A DNA stretch of 64,000 nt from Allorhizobium borbori (GCF_014196535.1 NZ_JACIDU010000004.1:240157-304156); one strand, 5' to 3'. Positions 27,019 to 47,196 are shown, counted from the first letter of the stretch. A program made the numbers and translations. The notes: generated from the sequence alone by a model not told the origin.

Positions 27019-27396
27019 ATGGCTGATCTCGCAAAGATCGTTGAAGAACTCTCCACCCTGACCGTTCTGGAAGCTGCTGAGCTGTCCAAGCTTCTCGAAG
27101 AAGCTTGGGGCGTTTCTGCCGCTGCTCCGGTTGCTGTGGCTGCTGTTGCTGGTGGCGGCGCTGCTGCTCCGGCTGAAGAAGAAAAGACCGAGTTCGACGT
27201 TATCCTGGTTGACGCTGGCGCCAACAAGATCAACGTCATCAAGGAAGTCCGCGCTATCACGGGTCTCGGCCTGAAGGAAGCCAAGGATCTCGTCGAAGGC
27301 GCTCCGAAGCCGGTCAAGGAAGCCGTTTCCAAGGCTGAAGCTGCTGACCTCAAGAAGAAGCTTGAAGAAGCTGGCGCTAAGGTCGACGTCAAGTAA
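27019..27396 (+). CDS. rplL: 50S ribosomal protein L7/L12
   Basis: The 125-residue stalk protein has an N-terminal dimerisation domain ([28 protein letters not shown]), an Ala-rich hinge (about 33-52) and the C-terminal factor-binding domain ([23 protein letters not shown]). GGAACTAAGACA precedes the start. It ends the rplJL pair; two hairpins separate it from rpoB. Confidence 0.98.
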   Translation: MADLAKIVEELSTLTVLEAAELSKLLEEAWGVSAAAPVAVAAVAGGGAAAPAEEEKTEFDVILVDAGANKINVIKEVRAITGLGLKEAKDLVEGAPKPVKEAVSKAEAADLKKKLEEAGAKVDVK

Positions 27397-27406
27397 TGAC
27401 GTTACC

Positions 27407-27487
27407 GGGGAAGGGCGAAAGCCCTTCCCCAACTCCATTTCTGTCAACTTATTACCCAAGAGCCACCTGAAAGCGGCTTTTGGGTAA
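27407..27487 (+). promoter_or_regulatory. Two hairpins between rplL and rpoB
   Basis: The first hairpin is GGGGAAGGGC (27407-27416) with GCCCTTCCCC (27421-27430) around GAAA. The second is TTACCCAAGAGCC (27452-27464) with GGCTTTTGGGTAA (27475-27487), 13 pairs with one wobble. Neither ends in a T run. An RNase III processing site and partial terminator are known at this place in E. coli; the same function here is inferred. Confidence 0.6.
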
Positions 27488-27644
27488 TGGGTTCTCAAGA
27501 GGATGGTTCTGATTCGGTGTCCCCGGCAATCCGGCCGGCCGCACCGCGGATGAACGAGATTGATGACCCATGACTTGACGGAGCCGACTGGCCAGCGGCC
27601 TCCGTCTGTTGCAGGCCCGGATGCAAACTTTTGAAGGAGCGACG

Positions 27645-31784
<4,140 letters not shown>

Positions 31785-31976
31785 CAGAACAGAAAGGCGC
31801 GCGCCCACTCCGGCGCGCGCTTCACCCGTCAAGGGCAGGGGCGACGGTCCCGGTTCGAAGGCGGGAAGTTTTGCCGCAATTTGCGGTTACATTCGTTTTA
31901 GAGCGCCGGTCTGGCTCCCGGGTATCAGCCGGACCAGAGCGCCAATCTCGGGCCAATGGCCCTTAAGGAGACAGGC

Positions 31977-36191
<4,215 letters not shown>

Positions 36192-36213
36192 GCCCGCTTC
36201 GGATAAGTGAATG

Positions 36214-36242
36214 AAAAGCCCGGCCTTATGGCCGGGCTTTTT
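36214..36242 (+). terminator. Intrinsic terminator after rpoC
   Basis: AAAAGCCCGGCC (36214-36225) pairs with GGCCGGGCTTTT (36230-36241), TTAT loop, followed by further T. It closes the rpoBC transcript. Confidence 0.9.
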
Positions 36243-36400
36243 GCGTTTCAAGCGGGACAAGGCTGTGAAGCATTACCCCGGCGCTATGGCTAAAAAGGCC
36301 CAATACCCGGCAAAAGTGCCAGATTTGCGCTTTGATAAATCGGCAAAGACAGAAAGTTGCACGGGAATTCATTGAAAAAATCAATTAATAGGACCGTTTG

Positions 36401-36439
36401 TTGATCTGGCGCAAGGGGATTGTTTGCAACGGTTCTAGG
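36401..36439 (+). promoter_or_regulatory. FNR/FixK-like box upstream of cytochrome c peroxidase
   Basis: TTGATCTGGCGCAA (36401-36414) fits TTG-N8-CAA with a perfect left half-site TTGAT and a weaker right half. A poor -10 candidate TCTAGG lies at 36434-36439. The peroxidase ATG is at 36478, 64 bases from the box. Confidence 0.4.
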
Positions 36440-36477
36440 CTGGGTTCGTAACGAGAGTTCAACGAACGGAGGCCGTT

Positions 36478-37539
36478 ATGAAATCTCTCCTCACTACCAT
36501 GGCCGCACTGCTGGTTGCCGGTGTCGCGACTGCCGCTTTTGCGGCGGACCCGACCCCGGTGGATTTGCGCAAGTCGGCTCTGGAACTCTTCAAGCCGCTA
36601 CCGTCGACGGTACCGGCCGTGAAGGACAACCCCATCACGGCAGAAAAGATTGCACTCGGCAAAGCGCTGTTCTTCGATCCGCGCATGTCGGCGTCGGGTG
36701 TCTTCTCCTGCTACTCCTGCCATAACCTGACGACCGGCGGGGATGACAATCTGGAAACCTCGATCGGCCATGGCTGGCAGAAGGGGCCACGTAACGCGCC
36801 CACCGTGTTCAATGCCGTGTTCAACGTTGCGCAGTTCTGGGACGGTCGCGCGGATGACCTGAAGGCGCAGGCCAAGGGGCCGGTTCAGGCCGGTGTCGAA
36901 ATGGCCAATACGCCCGTCAATGTGGTCGCCACACTGAAGTCGATGCCGCAATACGTCACCTGGTTCAAGGCGGCCTTCCCGGGCGACGCTGATCCGGTGA
37001 CCTTCGACAATTTCGCGAGGGCGATCGAGGCCTTCGAGGCAACGCTGGTGACGCCGGCGCCGTTTGATGCGTTCCTGAACGGGGACGACGCTGCCCTGTC
37101 CAAGGAGGCGCAGGCCGGTCTGAACCTGTTCATGGATAAGGGCTGTGCCTCCTGCCACAACGGTATCAACGTTGGCGGCGAAGGCTACTATCCCTTCGGG
37201 CTGGTGGAAAAGCCCGGTGCGGACGTGTTGCCGGAAGGAGACAAGGGCCGCTTTGCCGTGACGGCCACCGCGGACGACTCCTACGTCTTCCGCGCCGGCC
37301 CGCTGCGCAACATCGCGCTGACGGCACCCTACTTCCATTCGGGTAAGGTGTGGGATCTGAAGCAGGCCGTCGAGGTCATGGCCCAGTCACAGCTCGGCGA
37401 GAAGGTCACGGACGATGAGGCGACCAAGATCGTCGCCTTCCTCGACTCACTGACCGGCAAGGCCCCGGAAATCGCATTGCCTGTCCTGCCGGCAGAAACG
37501 GTTTCGACGCCGCGTCCGTCTGGTCAGGTCAACAAGTAA
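36478..37539 (+). CDS. ccpA: Di-haem cytochrome c peroxidase
   Basis: A 353-residue periplasmic peroxidase that reduces H2O2 to water with electrons from cytochrome c. A Sec signal peptide (MKSLLTTMAALLVAGVATAAFAA) precedes two c-type haem motifs, CYSCH (78-82) and CASCH (223-227). The family pattern LGKALFFDPRMS, APTVFNAVFNVAQFWDGRA and RAGPLRNIALTAPYFHSG is intact. GGAGG lies a few bases before the ATG. It stands between two terminators and behind an FNR-like box, suggesting induction at low oxygen, as in other bacteria. MauG-like relatives exist but are less similar in pattern. Confidence 0.93.
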   Translation: MKSLLTTMAALLVAGVATAAFAADPTPVDLRKSALELFKPLPSTVPAVKDNPITAEKIALGKALFFDPRMSASGVFSCYSCHNLTTGGDDNLETSIGHGWQKGPRNAPTVFNAVFNVAQFWDGRADDLKAQAKGPVQAGVEMANTPVNVVATLKSMPQYVTWFKAAFPGDADPVTFDNFARAIEAFEATLVTPAPFDAFLNGDDAALSKEAQAGLNLFMDKGCASCHNGINVGGEGYYPFGLVEKPGADVLPEGDKGRFAVTATADDSYVFRAGPLRNIALTAPYFHSGKVWDLKQAVEVMAQSQLGEKVTDDEATKIVAFLDSLTGKAPEIALPVLPAETVSTPRPSGQVNK

Positions 37540-37630
37540 GGGGCGGGCCTGAAACGCGCCGGGTGGCGTCTCTCCCCTAAGTCACCGGACGCGGACGGTT
37601 CCCCCAACCCGTCATATGGCAAGCCGGCAG

Positions 37631-37655
37631 GCCGCCCGGGCAACCGGGCGGCTTT
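37631..37655. terminator. Intrinsic terminator after cytochrome c peroxidase
   Basis: GCCGCCCGG (37631-37639) pairs with CCGGGCGGC (37644-37652), followed by TTT. It lies between the peroxidase and the convergent GGDEF gene. Confidence 0.7.
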
Positions 37656-37664
37656 GCCGTCGTC

Positions 37665-38441
37665 TCAGGCATCGTCGATCACCGGGTTGCCAGGTCTGGC
37701 GCTGACATAGCGCGCACGTCCGGCCCGCTTCGCTTCATAAAGGAAGACATCCGCCTCTTTCATCGTCGCTTCCAGCGAGCGGCTCTTGTCGTGTTGGGCA
37801 ACGCCGATGCTGACCGTGATGCCGAGCGGATGATCGGCAACGGTCGCGCACTGCGCCCTGACTGTTTTGCCGATGGTATCGGCCATGGCCTCGGCTACCG
37901 TCAGCGAGCAGGCGGGCAGGAAGATGGCGAATTCTTCGCCGCCCAGCCGTCCGACGATCCCTTGACCGGCCAATGCCACCGATATTGCACTTGCGATCGC
38001 TTGCAGTGCTTCATCCCCGATATCGTGACCGTGGGTGTCGTTTATTGCCTTGAAGTGATCGGCATCCACCATCAGAAAGGCGCCGCCGCGGGGCAGGGCC
38101 GCGCGCACCGAATCGAGGAAATAACCGCGTGACAAGAGCCCGGTCAGCCGGTCGAATTTCACGTGGTTGTTCACCTGATCGACTGTCGCGGTCATCAAGT
38201 AGAGCAAGTAGAGAACAATGAATGAAAGCGGCGGTGCGATGATGAGGGGAATGGCGGTCGCAAGCGCAAGCGCAAAATAGAGCGGCGGACCGCCGATGCC
38301 AAACACGAAATGAAGGCTGACATAAACAACCGCGACGGGGACCGCGATGGTGAAGAGAGTGCAGAGCAGGGTCAGCAGCACCACCTGCCGAACTGACTGC
38401 ACCCTCACGAGGCCAAGAAGCTGAATGACTGATTCCTTCAT
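37665..38441 (-). CDS. Membrane-anchored GGDEF diguanylate cyclase
   Basis: A 258-residue protein with two or three N-terminal transmembrane segments (about 18-48 and 53-86) and one GGDEF domain (about 94-248). The active-site motif is GGEEF (167-171) in GIVGRLGGEEF, and DADHFKAINDTHGHDIGD is intact, so c-di-GMP synthesis is expected. The RxxD inhibitory site usual five residues before the motif is absent. There is no sensory domain besides the membrane part. It converges with the peroxidase gene. Confidence 0.92.
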   Translation of the reverse strand: MKESVIQLLGLVRVQSVRQVVLLTLLCTLFTIAVPVAVVYVSLHFVFGIGGPPLYFALALATAIPLIIAPPLSFIVLYLLYLMTATVDQVNNHVKFDRLTGLLSRGYFLDSVRAALPRGGAFLMVDADHFKAINDTHGHDIGDEALQAIASAISVALAGQGIVGRLGGEEFAIFLPACSLTVAEAMADTIGKTVRAQCATVADHPLGITVSIGVAQHDKSRSLEATMKEADVFLYEAKRAGRARYVSARPGNPVIDDA

Positions 38442-38496
38442 GCTTCCAGCCTAAGGGCTTCCGGTTAAGAAAGCTGGTTTCGGCTTGTTGCCCGGC

Positions 38497-38790
38497 TCAG
38501 CCGAAGCGAATGATAGACACTTCGCCCTGTAGCGCGCCCTGATAGGCGGAGGCATGCGGCTCTTCTTCAGGTGTGCCCATGAGGACGCCGATCTGGTCGA
38601 GATCCGCCTCGAGGAAACCTTCCTCCGACAGTGCGTTGAGTGCTTCGCGAACAGCGGTGTCCTCATCGGGCGCCGACATCAGGATGTGCAGGTCCACGCC
38701 TTCGGAGCCTTCGGCTTCGTAACCCTTGGCGATGATGATGAACACCATCGGGCCATCATTGGCATTGTCATTGTCGGCTTCGGTGATCAT
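38497..38790 (-). CDS. Small acidic hypothetical protein
   Basis: A 97-residue, very acidic protein with an alpha/beta pattern (MVFIIIAKGYEAEGSEGVDLHILMSAPDEDTAVREALNALSEEGF). No known family is recognised. It lies 55 bases upstream of the GGDEF gene on the same strand and may be co-transcribed with it. A promoter candidate is 70-98 bases upstream. Confidence 0.6.
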   Translation of the reverse strand: MITEADNDNANDGPMVFIIIAKGYEAEGSEGVDLHILMSAPDEDTAVREALNALSEEGFLEADLDQIGVLMGTPEEEPHASAYQGALQGEVSIIRFG

Positions 38791-38859
38791 CTGGAAATCC
38801 TGCTGTTAACATATTCAAGGGAATCGAACCGGGCCGGCCGTTGCGCTTCCTCGCCCGAT

Positions 38860-38888
38860 TCTTTAATTTGGTTTTATGAAAAGCCCAA
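38860..38888 (-). promoter_or_regulatory. Putative promoter of the small acidic protein gene
   Basis: On the minus strand TTGGGC (complement of 38883-38888) and TAAAGA (complement of 38860-38865) are 17 bases apart. The match is moderate. Confidence 0.35.
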
Positions 38889-39314
38889 ATCTTTCTTGTC
38901 GGCATCGTGGAATTGGCGGTGAATAGACGGGCAGGGGCCGTATATGGGGTCTGCCGAAGCGTGCGGGGCATAATCTTGGCCTGCGGACTTGACGCGCGGG
39001 CGGTAAAACAGTAAACGCCGCACATCAAAATCCGTCTGAGGCTATGGCTTTTCAGGACCAAGCGTCCCAGCCTTTGTTTCAAGCAGGATTTTCGCACGTG
39101 GAAATACGAATGCCATACGCATGACGTAGACAATACGTCCTCTGTTTTTATGGTCCTTCCGCAGAAAAGCGGCAGGGCCATATTTTGCGCATGAGAAAAT
39201 AGGCGTGTGGCAACGGATGCCGGTCAAGGCCGTCAGCCGTGAAGAATTTGCCGGAAACGGCGAAAAGTGGGGCCCGCAAGGGTATTGTGACAAGATTTTG
39301 CAAGGGATGGTTAT
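38889..39314. other. Gene-free region upstream of the str operon
   Basis: No coding frame I can support. It must hold the rpsL promoter. One candidate is TTGACG (38989-38994) with TAAACG (39012-39017), 17 bases apart, which would give a leader of about 290 bases; other sites nearer the gene are possible. An open frame on the minus strand crosses the region but its composition is not protein-like. Confidence 0.4.
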
Positions 39315-39686
39315 ATGCCTACCGTAAACCAGCTGATCCGTAAGCCGCGCCAGGCGCAGGTAAAGCGCAACAAGGTTCCTGCCCTGCAGGAAAATCCGCA
39401 GAAGCGTGGCGTTTGCACGCGCGTTTACACGACGACCCCGAAGAAGCCGAACTCGGCTCTGCGTAAGGTTGCCAAGATCCGTCTGACCAATGGCTTCGAA
39501 GTCATCGGCTACATTCCCGGTGAAGGCCATAACCTGCAGGAGCACTCCGTGGTCATGATCCGCGGAGGCCGCGTCAAGGACTTGCCGGGCGTTCGCTACC
39601 ACATCATCCGCGGCGTTCTCGATACCCAGGGTGTCAAGAACCGTAAGCAGCGCCGTTCGAAGTACGGTGCGAAGCGTCCGAAGTAA
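39315..39686 (+). CDS. rpsL: 30S ribosomal protein S12
   Basis: A 123-residue S12, part of the decoding centre. The segments [18 protein letters not shown] and [18 protein letters not shown] carry lysine at the positions where streptomycin-resistance changes occur, so the sequence is of the sensitive type. AAGGGATGG precedes the ATG. It begins the str operon, with rpsG 78 bases on. Confidence 0.98.
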
Positions 39687-39752
39687 TTCGGCCTGAATCC
39701 ATTCCGGCGCCGCGCGAGGTTCTCCGCGTGATAAGGTGCCAATAACGTATGA

Positions 39753-40235
<483 letters not shown>

Positions 40236-40264
40236 TCCAACGATCTCGAAAGGCAGTCCATTCC

Positions 40265-42364
40265 ATGGCTCGCGAATATAAAATCGAAGACTACCGCAAT
40301 TTCGGTATCATGGCGCACATCGACGCCGGCAAGACGACGACGACTGAGCGCATCCTGTACTACACGGGCAAGTCGCACAAGATCGGCGAAGTTCATGACG
40401 GCGCTGCGACCATGGACTGGATGGAGCAGGAGCAGGAACGCGGCATCACCATCACGTCCGCTGCGACGACGACCTTCTGGAAGGGTCGCGACGGCAAGAT
40501 GCGCCGCTTCAACATCATCGACACCCCCGGCCACGTTGACTTCACCATCGAAGTCGAGCGTTCGCTGCGCGTGCTCGACGGTGCTGTTGCCCTCCTCGAC
40601 GCCAACGCCGGCGTTGAGCCGCAGACGGAAACCGTCTGGCGTCAGGCAGACAAGTACAACGTTCCGCGCATGATCTTCTGCAACAAGATGGACAAGACCG
40701 GCGCGGACTTCTACCGCTCGGTCGAGATGATCAAGACGCGCCTCGGCGCGACGGCTGTCGTATGCCAGCTTCCGATCGGCGCAGAAACCGAGTTCAAGGG
40801 CGTTGTCGACCTCATCGAGATGAATGCTCTGGTGTGGCGCGATGAGTCCCTCGGCGCTGCCTGGGACGTTGTCGAGATCCCGGCTGACCTGAAGGAAAAG
40901 GCTGAAGAGTGGCGCGAGCGTCTGATCGAGACCGTTGTCGAGATCGACGAAGAAGCCATGGAAGCCTATCTCGAAGGCAACTATCCGGACAACGACAAGA
41001 TCCGTGCCCTGATCCGTCGCGGCACGATCGACGTGAAGTTCTTCCCGATGTTCTGCGGCTCGGCCTTCAAGAACAAGGGCGTTCAGCCGCTTCTCGACGC
41101 CGTTGTGGAATACCTGCCGTCGCCGGCAGACATTCCGGCCATCAAGGGCATCGACGTCAAGACGGAAGCTGAAATCGAGCGTCACGCCGACGACAACGAG
41201 CCGCTTTCCATGCTGGCGTTCAAGATCATGAACGACCCCTTCGTCGGTTCGCTGACCTTCTGCCGCATCTACTCGGGCAAGCTCGAGAAGGGCATGGGCG
41301 TCATGAACACGGTCAAGGAAAAGCGCGAGCGCGTCGGCCGCATGCTGCAGATGCACTCCAACTCGCGTGAAGACATCGAAGAAGCCTTTGCTGGTGACAT
41401 CGTTGCGCTGGCCGGCCTCAAGGAAACCACCACGGGCGACACGCTTTGCGATCCCCTGAAGCCGGTTATCCTCGAGCGCATGGAATTCCCGGAGCCGGTT
41501 ATCCAGATCGCGATCGAGCCGAAGTCCAAGGGCGACCAGGAAAAGATGGGCCTCGCGCTCAACCGTCTGGCTGCCGAAGACCCGTCCTTCCGCGTCAAGT
41601 CCGACGAAGAATCCGGCCAGACGATCATCGCTGGCATGGGCGAACTTCACCTTGACATTCTCGTCGACCGTATGCGTCGCGAGTTCAAGGTTGAAGCCAC
41701 CGTTGGTGCTCCGCAGGTTGCCTATCGTGAAACCATCACGAAGAAGCACGAGGAAGACTACACCCACAAGAAGCAGTCGGGTGGTACCGGTCAGTTCGCA
41801 CGCGTCAAGCTCGTGTTCGAACCGAACCCGGACGGCGACGATTTCGTCTTCGAATCCAAGATCGTCGGCGGTGCTGTTCCGAAGGAATACATCCCGGGCG
41901 TTCAGAAGGGTATCGAAAGCGTTCTGTCGTCTGGTCCGCTCGCAGGCTTCCCGATGCTCGGCGTGAAGGCCACGCTTATCGACGGCGCCTTCCACGATGT
42001 CGACTCGTCGGTTCTCGCCTTCGAAATCGCTTCGCGCGCCTGCTTCCGTGAAGCAGCCAAGAAGGCCGGTGCCCAGCTCCTCGAGCCGATGATGAAGGTT
42101 GAAGTCGTGACGCCGGAAGACTATGTCGGCGACGTCATCGGCGACCTGAACTCCCGCCGTGGTCAGATCCAGGGCCAGGAAAGCCGCGGTATCGCGGTTG
42201 TCATCAACGCCCATGTTCCGCTTGCGAACATGTTCAAGTACGTCGATAACCTGCGCTCCATGTCGCAGGGTCGCGCCCAGTACTCGATGGTGTTTGACCA
42301 CTACTCACCGGTGCCGACCAACGTCGCCGCTGAAATCCAGGCCAAGTACTCCGGTCAGAAGTGA
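40265..42364 (+). CDS. fusA: Elongation factor G
   Basis: A 699-residue translocase GTPase that moves tRNA and mRNA through the ribosome. G-motifs are [20 protein letters not shown] and NKMDKTGAD; domain IV has [17 protein letters not shown] and the domain [25 protein letters not shown] segment is complete. A 75-base gap leads to tuf copy 2. Confidence 0.98.
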   Translation: MAREYKIEDYRNFGIMAHIDAGKTTTTERILYYTGKSHKIGEVHDGAATMDWMEQEQERGITITSAATTTFWKGRDGKMRRFNIIDTPGHVDFTIEVERSLRVLDGAVALLDANAGVEPQTETVWRQADKYNVPRMIFCNKMDKTGADFYRSVEMIKTRLGATAVVCQLPIGAETEFKGVVDLIEMNALVWRDESLGAAWDVVEIPADLKEKAEEWRERLIETVVEIDEEAMEAYLEGNYPDNDKIRALIRRGTIDVKFFPMFCGSAFKNKGVQPLLDAVVEYLPSPADIPAIKGIDVKTEAEIERHADDNEPLSMLAFKIMNDPFVGSLTFCRIYSGKLEKGMGVMNTVKEKRERVGRMLQMHSNSREDIEEAFAGDIVALAGLKETTTGDTLCDPLKPVILERMEFPEPVIQIAIEPKSKGDQEKMGLALNRLAAEDPSFRVKSDEESGQTIIAGMGELHLDILVDRMRREFKVEATVGAPQVAYRETITKKHEEDYTHKKQSGGTGQFARVKLVFEPNPDGDDFVFESKIVGGAVPKEYIPGVQKGIESVLSSGPLAGFPMLGVKATLIDGAFHDVDSSVLAFEIASRACFREAAKKAGAQLLEPMMKVEVVTPEDYVGDVIGDLNSRRGQIQGQESRGIAVVINAHVPLANMFKYVDNLRSMSQGRAQYSMVFDHYSPVPTNVAAEIQAKYSGQK

Positions 42365-42439
42365 CCGGAGCCCACCTGGGCTTCAAGATAAACACATTTG
42401 GCAATTACCCCCGCAAGGGGACAGATTGGAGAGCCGATA

Positions 42440-43615
<1,176 letters not shown>

Positions 43616-43627
43616 TCCACTCGGGTT

Positions 43628-43655
43628 GGGAACGGCGTCTTTGAACGCCGTTCCC
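43628..43655 (+). terminator. Hairpin after tuf copy 2, weak terminator or attenuator
   Basis: GGGAACGGCGT (43628-43638) pairs perfectly with ACGCCGTTCCC (43645-43655) around CTTTGA. No proper T run follows, so partial termination or RNA processing between the str and S10 groups is likelier than complete termination. Confidence 0.5.
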
Positions 43656-43708
43656 GGATCAATTTGTTGGTCGAAGCATGCGGTTATGCCGTGTGCCTCT
43701 CGAATTGG

Positions 43709-43737
43709 CGGTAGCACGTAAAAAAAACGTGCTGCCG
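43709..43737 (+). promoter_or_regulatory. A-loop hairpin upstream of rpsJ
   Basis: CGGTAGCACGT (43709-43719) pairs with ACGTGCTGCCG (43727-43737, one wobble), with an all-A loop of seven bases. It lies about 170 bases before rpsJ, in the 296-base gap that should hold the S10 promoter and leader. Confidence 0.4.
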
Positions 43738-43911
43738 TAGGCGTTCGGTGATTGCATCGGACGCCGATTCCGTATATGTGGCGGGTCGTTTTACAGATAC
43801 CGACAGCGAACTGATTTGTTTGCTGTGATCTTTGAAGCTGTAGCACCCGGATAACGAATGACGAACCGCCTCGTCAGAGGCATTCGCTTAACAAGAACAA
43901 GGACAAGTCGA

Positions 43912-44220
43912 ATGAACGGCCAGAATATCCGCATCCGCCTCAAGGCGTTTGATCACCGGATTCTTGACGCCTCCACGCGGGAAATCGTTTCGACGGCCAA
44001 GCGCACGGGTGCTTCGGTCCGCGGTCCGGTGCCGCTGCCCACGCGCATCGAGAAGTTTACCGTCAACCGCTCGCCCCACGTGGACAAGAAGAGCCGCGAA
44101 CAGTTCGAAATGCGCACCCATAAGCGTCTTCTCGACATCGTTGATCCGACCCCGCAGACCGTCGATGCTCTGATGAAGCTCGATCTGGCTGCTGGCGTTG
44201 ACGTCGAAATCAAGCTCTAA
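43912..44220 (+). CDS. rpsJ: 30S ribosomal protein S10
   Basis: A 102-residue S10 that also pairs with NusG/NusB. It begins [19 protein letters not shown]; the loop segment [30 protein letters not shown] is intact. AAGGACAAGTCGA precedes the ATG. It opens the S10 gene set; rplC follows after 211 bases that carry no gene. Confidence 0.98.
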
Positions 44221-44431
44221 GGCTCTGCCTTGCGTCTTCGGATGCGGGGTGATTGCTGCTGCTTGATGGTAAGTAGTCCGGCTCAGGCCGAAACAACAAG
44301 GAAGGTACGTGGGGCAATCCCAGCGTCTTCCAGAAACAGGAGACCGGAAAGCCGGATGGCTTGACGGGAACTCTTCAACAAAGAGGCATGCAGGGATTTA
44401 TCCCGGCAAGGACTCCCAAGAGGAACGAACC

Positions 44432-45115
44432 ATGCGTTCAGGTGTGATTGCACAGAAAGTAGGGATGACCCGCGTCTATAACGACGCTGGTGAGCACATC
44501 CCGGTAACAGTTTTGCGGCTGGACAACGTTCAGGTTGTTGCTCAGCGCACCGTCGAAAAGAATGGCTACACGGCTGTTCAGGTTGGTGCCGGCGCCGCCA
44601 AGGTCAAGAACACGTCGAAGGCCGAGCGTGGCCATTTCGCCGTCGCCCAGGTTGAGCCGAAGGCCAAGCTGGTCGAATTCCGCGTATCCGAAGACAATCT
44701 CATCGATGTTGGCGCCGAACTGACGGCCGCTCACTTCGTCGCCGGCCAGCTCGTCGACGTGACGGGCACGACGATCGGTAAGGGTTTTGCTGGTGCCATG
44801 AAGCGCCACAACTTCGGTGGTCTTCGCGCCACGCACGGCGTGTCCGTGTCTCACCGCTCACATGGTTCGACCGGTTCCAACCAGGATCCGGGTCGCGTCT
44901 GGAAGGGTAAGCGCATGGCTGGTCACATGGGCCAGACTCGCGTAACCACCCAGAACCTCGAAGTCGTCTCTACCGACGAGGACCGTGGTCTCATTCTCGT
45001 CAAGGGCGCTGTCCCCGGCTCCAAGGGTGCCTGGATCGTCGTTCGTGACGCCGTCAAGGCCGCTGCTCCGGAAAGCGCTCCGCGCCCGGCCGGCCTGCGC
45101 GCAGCATCGAAGTAA
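44432..45115 (+). CDS. rplC: 50S ribosomal protein L3
   Basis: A 227-residue L3, which reaches to the peptidyl-transferase centre. The start [18 protein letters not shown] has AGAGGAACGAACC upstream; the segment [30 protein letters not shown] is the L3 signature. The open frame extends upstream to 44309 without coding character. rplD is 12 bases downstream. Confidence 0.97.
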   Translation: MRSGVIAQKVGMTRVYNDAGEHIPVTVLRLDNVQVVAQRTVEKNGYTAVQVGAGAAKVKNTSKAERGHFAVAQVEPKAKLVEFRVSEDNLIDVGAELTAAHFVAGQLVDVTGTTIGKGFAGAMKRHNFGGLRATHGVSVSHRSHGSTGSNQDPGRVWKGKRMAGHMGQTRVTTQNLEVVSTDEDRGLILVKGAVPGSKGAWIVVRDAVKAAAPESAPRPAGLRAASK

Positions 45116-45127
45116 GGGAGCCGAACA

Positions 45128-45748
45128 ATGGATCTCACCGTCAAAACGCTTGAGGGGAAGGACGCCGGCACCATTTCGCTGTCGGACGCCGTTTTCGGTC
45201 TCGAACCCCGTGAAGACATCATTGCCCGCGTCGTTCGCTGGCAGCTCGCCAAGAAGCAGCAGGGCACCCACAAGACCAAGGGTCGCGCTGAAGTTTCCCG
45301 CACCGGTTCCAAGATGTACAAGCAGAAGGGTACGGGTCGCGCTCGTCACCATTCGGCTCGTGCTCCGCAGTTCCGCGGCGGTGGCAAGGCCCACGGCCCG
45401 GTCGTTCGCAGCCACGCTTTCGACCTTCCCAAGAAGGTTCGCGCGCTCGGCCTGCGCCACGCTCTTTCTGCCAAGCTCCGCGCTGAAAGCCTGATCATCG
45501 TTGACGATCTCGCTGCCGCCGAAGCCAAGACCAAGCTGCTCGCTGGCAACTTCGAGACGCTCGGCCTCACCAACGCGCTGATCATCGGCGGTGCTGAAGT
45601 TGACACCAACTTCGCGCTCGCTGCCAAGAACATCCCGAATGTCGATGTTCTGCCTGTTCAGGGCATCAACGTTTACGACATTCTGCGCCGTGGCACGCTG
45701 GTGCTCTCCAAGGCTGCGGTTGAAGCTCTGGAGGAGCGGTTCAAATGA
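45128..45748 (+). CDS. rplD: 50S ribosomal protein L4
   Basis: A 206-residue L4, lining the exit tunnel; in E. coli it also represses the S10 operon. The long loop [32 protein letters not shown] is present. Its last four bases overlap the rplW start (ATGA), so translation is coupled. Confidence 0.97.
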   Translation: MDLTVKTLEGKDAGTISLSDAVFGLEPREDIIARVVRWQLAKKQQGTHKTKGRAEVSRTGSKMYKQKGTGRARHHSARAPQFRGGGKAHGPVVRSHAFDLPKKVRALGLRHALSAKLRAESLIIVDDLAAAEAKTKLLAGNFETLGLTNALIIGGAEVDTNFALAAKNIPNVDVLPVQGINVYDILRRGTLVLSKAAVEALEERFK

Positions 45749-46038
45749 CTGATCTTCGCCACTACGACGTGATCGTCTCTCCGTCGATCACTGAAAAGTC
45801 CACGCTGGTGTCTGAACAGAACCAGGTCGTGTTCAACGTCGCCAAGGGCGCTTCCAAGCCGGAAATCAAGGCTGCTGTCGAAGCTCTCTTCGGTGTCAAG
45901 GTCAAGGCCGTCAACACGCTCGTCCGCAAGGGCAAGATCAAGCGTTTCCGCGGTTTCGCCGGCAAGCAGAAGGACGTCAAGAAGGCCGTCGTGACGCTCG
46001 CCGAAGGCCAGTCGATCGATATCTCCACCGGTCTTTGA
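45745..46038 (+). CDS. rplW: 50S ribosomal protein L23
   Basis: A 97-residue L23 at the tunnel exit, docking site for SRP and trigger factor. Recognisable segments: [23 protein letters not shown] and [19 protein letters not shown]. It overlaps rplD by four bases; rplB follows after 25. Confidence 0.97.
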   Translation: MTDLRHYDVIVSPSITEKSTLVSEQNQVVFNVAKGASKPEIKAAVEALFGVKVKAVNTLVRKGKIKRFRGFAGKQKDVKKAVVTLAEGQSIDISTGL

Positions 46039-46063
46039 CGGCTAGCCTGAAGGGAATAGAAAA

Positions 46064-46900
46064 ATGGCATTGAAAAGCTTCAATCCGACGACCCCGAGCC
46101 AGCGCCAGCTCGTCATTGTTGACCGTTCGGGTCTGTACAAGGGCAAGCCTGTCAAGGCGCTGACGGAAGGTCTCTCCAAGAGCGGTGGCCGTAACAACTA
46201 CGGTCGCATCACTGCTCGCTTCATCGGTGGTGGTCACAAGCGCACCTACCGTCTTGTCGATTTCAAGCGTCGCAAGTTTGAAGTCGAAGGCACGGTTGAG
46301 CGTCTGGAGTACGACCCGAACCGCACCGCCTTCATCGCTCTCGTGACCTACACGGACGGCGAACAGGCCTACATCCTGGCTCCGCAGCGTCTTGCTGCCG
46401 GCGACAAGGTCATCTCCTCGGAGAAGGCTGTCGACGTCAAGCCGGGCAACACCATGCCGCTGCAGTACATCCCGGTTGGCTCCATCGTTCACAACGTTGA
46501 ACTGAAGCCAGCCAAGGGTGGTCAGATCGCCCGTTCGGCAGGCACCTATGTCCAGCTCGTCGGCCGTGATGCCGGCATGGCCATTCTTCGTCTCAACTCG
46601 GGTGAACAGCGCCTTGTGCACGGTTCGTGCCTCGCCACGATCGGCGCGGTTTCGAACGCCGATCACGCTAACATCAACGACGGCAAGGCCGGTCGCACCC
46701 GCTGGCGCGGCAAGACCCCGCATAACCGCGGTGTCGTCATGAACCCGGTCGACCACCCGCACGGTGGTGGTGAAGGCCGCACCTCCGGTGGTCGCCACCC
46801 GGTTTCCCCGTGGGGTAAGCCCACCAAGGGCAAGCGGACTCGCTCGAACAAGTCGACCGACAAGTTCATCATGCGCTCGCGCCACCTGAAGAAGAAGTAA
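46064..46900 (+). CDS. rplB: 50S ribosomal protein L2
   Basis: A 278-residue L2, needed for peptidyl transfer and subunit joining. The C-terminal [25 protein letters not shown] contains the conserved His near the active centre. Length is normal. rpsS begins 15 bases later. Confidence 0.98.
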   Translation: MALKSFNPTTPSQRQLVIVDRSGLYKGKPVKALTEGLSKSGGRNNYGRITARFIGGGHKRTYRLVDFKRRKFEVEGTVERLEYDPNRTAFIALVTYTDGEQAYILAPQRLAAGDKVISSEKAVDVKPGNTMPLQYIPVGSIVHNVELKPAKGGQIARSAGTYVQLVGRDAGMAILRLNSGEQRLVHGSCLATIGAVSNADHANINDGKAGRTRWRGKTPHNRGVVMNPVDHPHGGGEGRTSGGRHPVSPWGKPTKGKRTRSNKSTDKFIMRSRHLKKK

Positions 46901-46915
46901 GAGAGGTAGTCAGAA

Positions 46916-47194
46916 ATGGCTCGTTCAGTATGGAAAGGCCCGTTTGTTGACGGATATCTTCTCACGAAGGCTGAGAAGGTGCGCGAAGGCGGGCGTAGTG
47001 AAGTCATCAAGATCTGGAGCCGTCGCTCCACGATCCTGCCGCAGTTCGTCGGTCTGACGTTCGGCGTCTACAATGGCTCCAAGCACGTTCCGGTCAGCGT
47101 CAACGAAGACATGGTCGGTCACAAGTTCGGCGAATTCGCTCCCACCCGTACCTATTACGGTCACGGCGCGGACAAGAAGGCGAAGAGGAAGTAA
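46916..47194 (+). CDS. rpsS: 30S ribosomal protein S19
   Basis: A 92-residue S19 of the 30S head. [16 protein letters not shown] at the start and the [25 protein letters not shown] end are the family marks. Two bases separate it from rplV. Confidence 0.98.
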   Translation: MARSVWKGPFVDGYLLTKAEKVREGGRSEVIKIWSRRSTILPQFVGLTFGVYNGSKHVPVSVNEDMVGHKFGEFAPTRTYYGHGADKKAKRK

Positions 47195-47196
47195 TC

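Noticed and set aside
36371..36384. TTGAAAAAATCAA near the cytochrome c peroxidase promoter as another FNR box
   Set aside because: The half-sites are five bases apart instead of six, and the site at 36401 has the correct spacing.
38768..39181. Minus-strand open frame of 137 codons before rpsL
   Set aside because: Composition (many Arg, Cys and Ser without pattern) and lack of a ribosome binding site do not suggest a protein.
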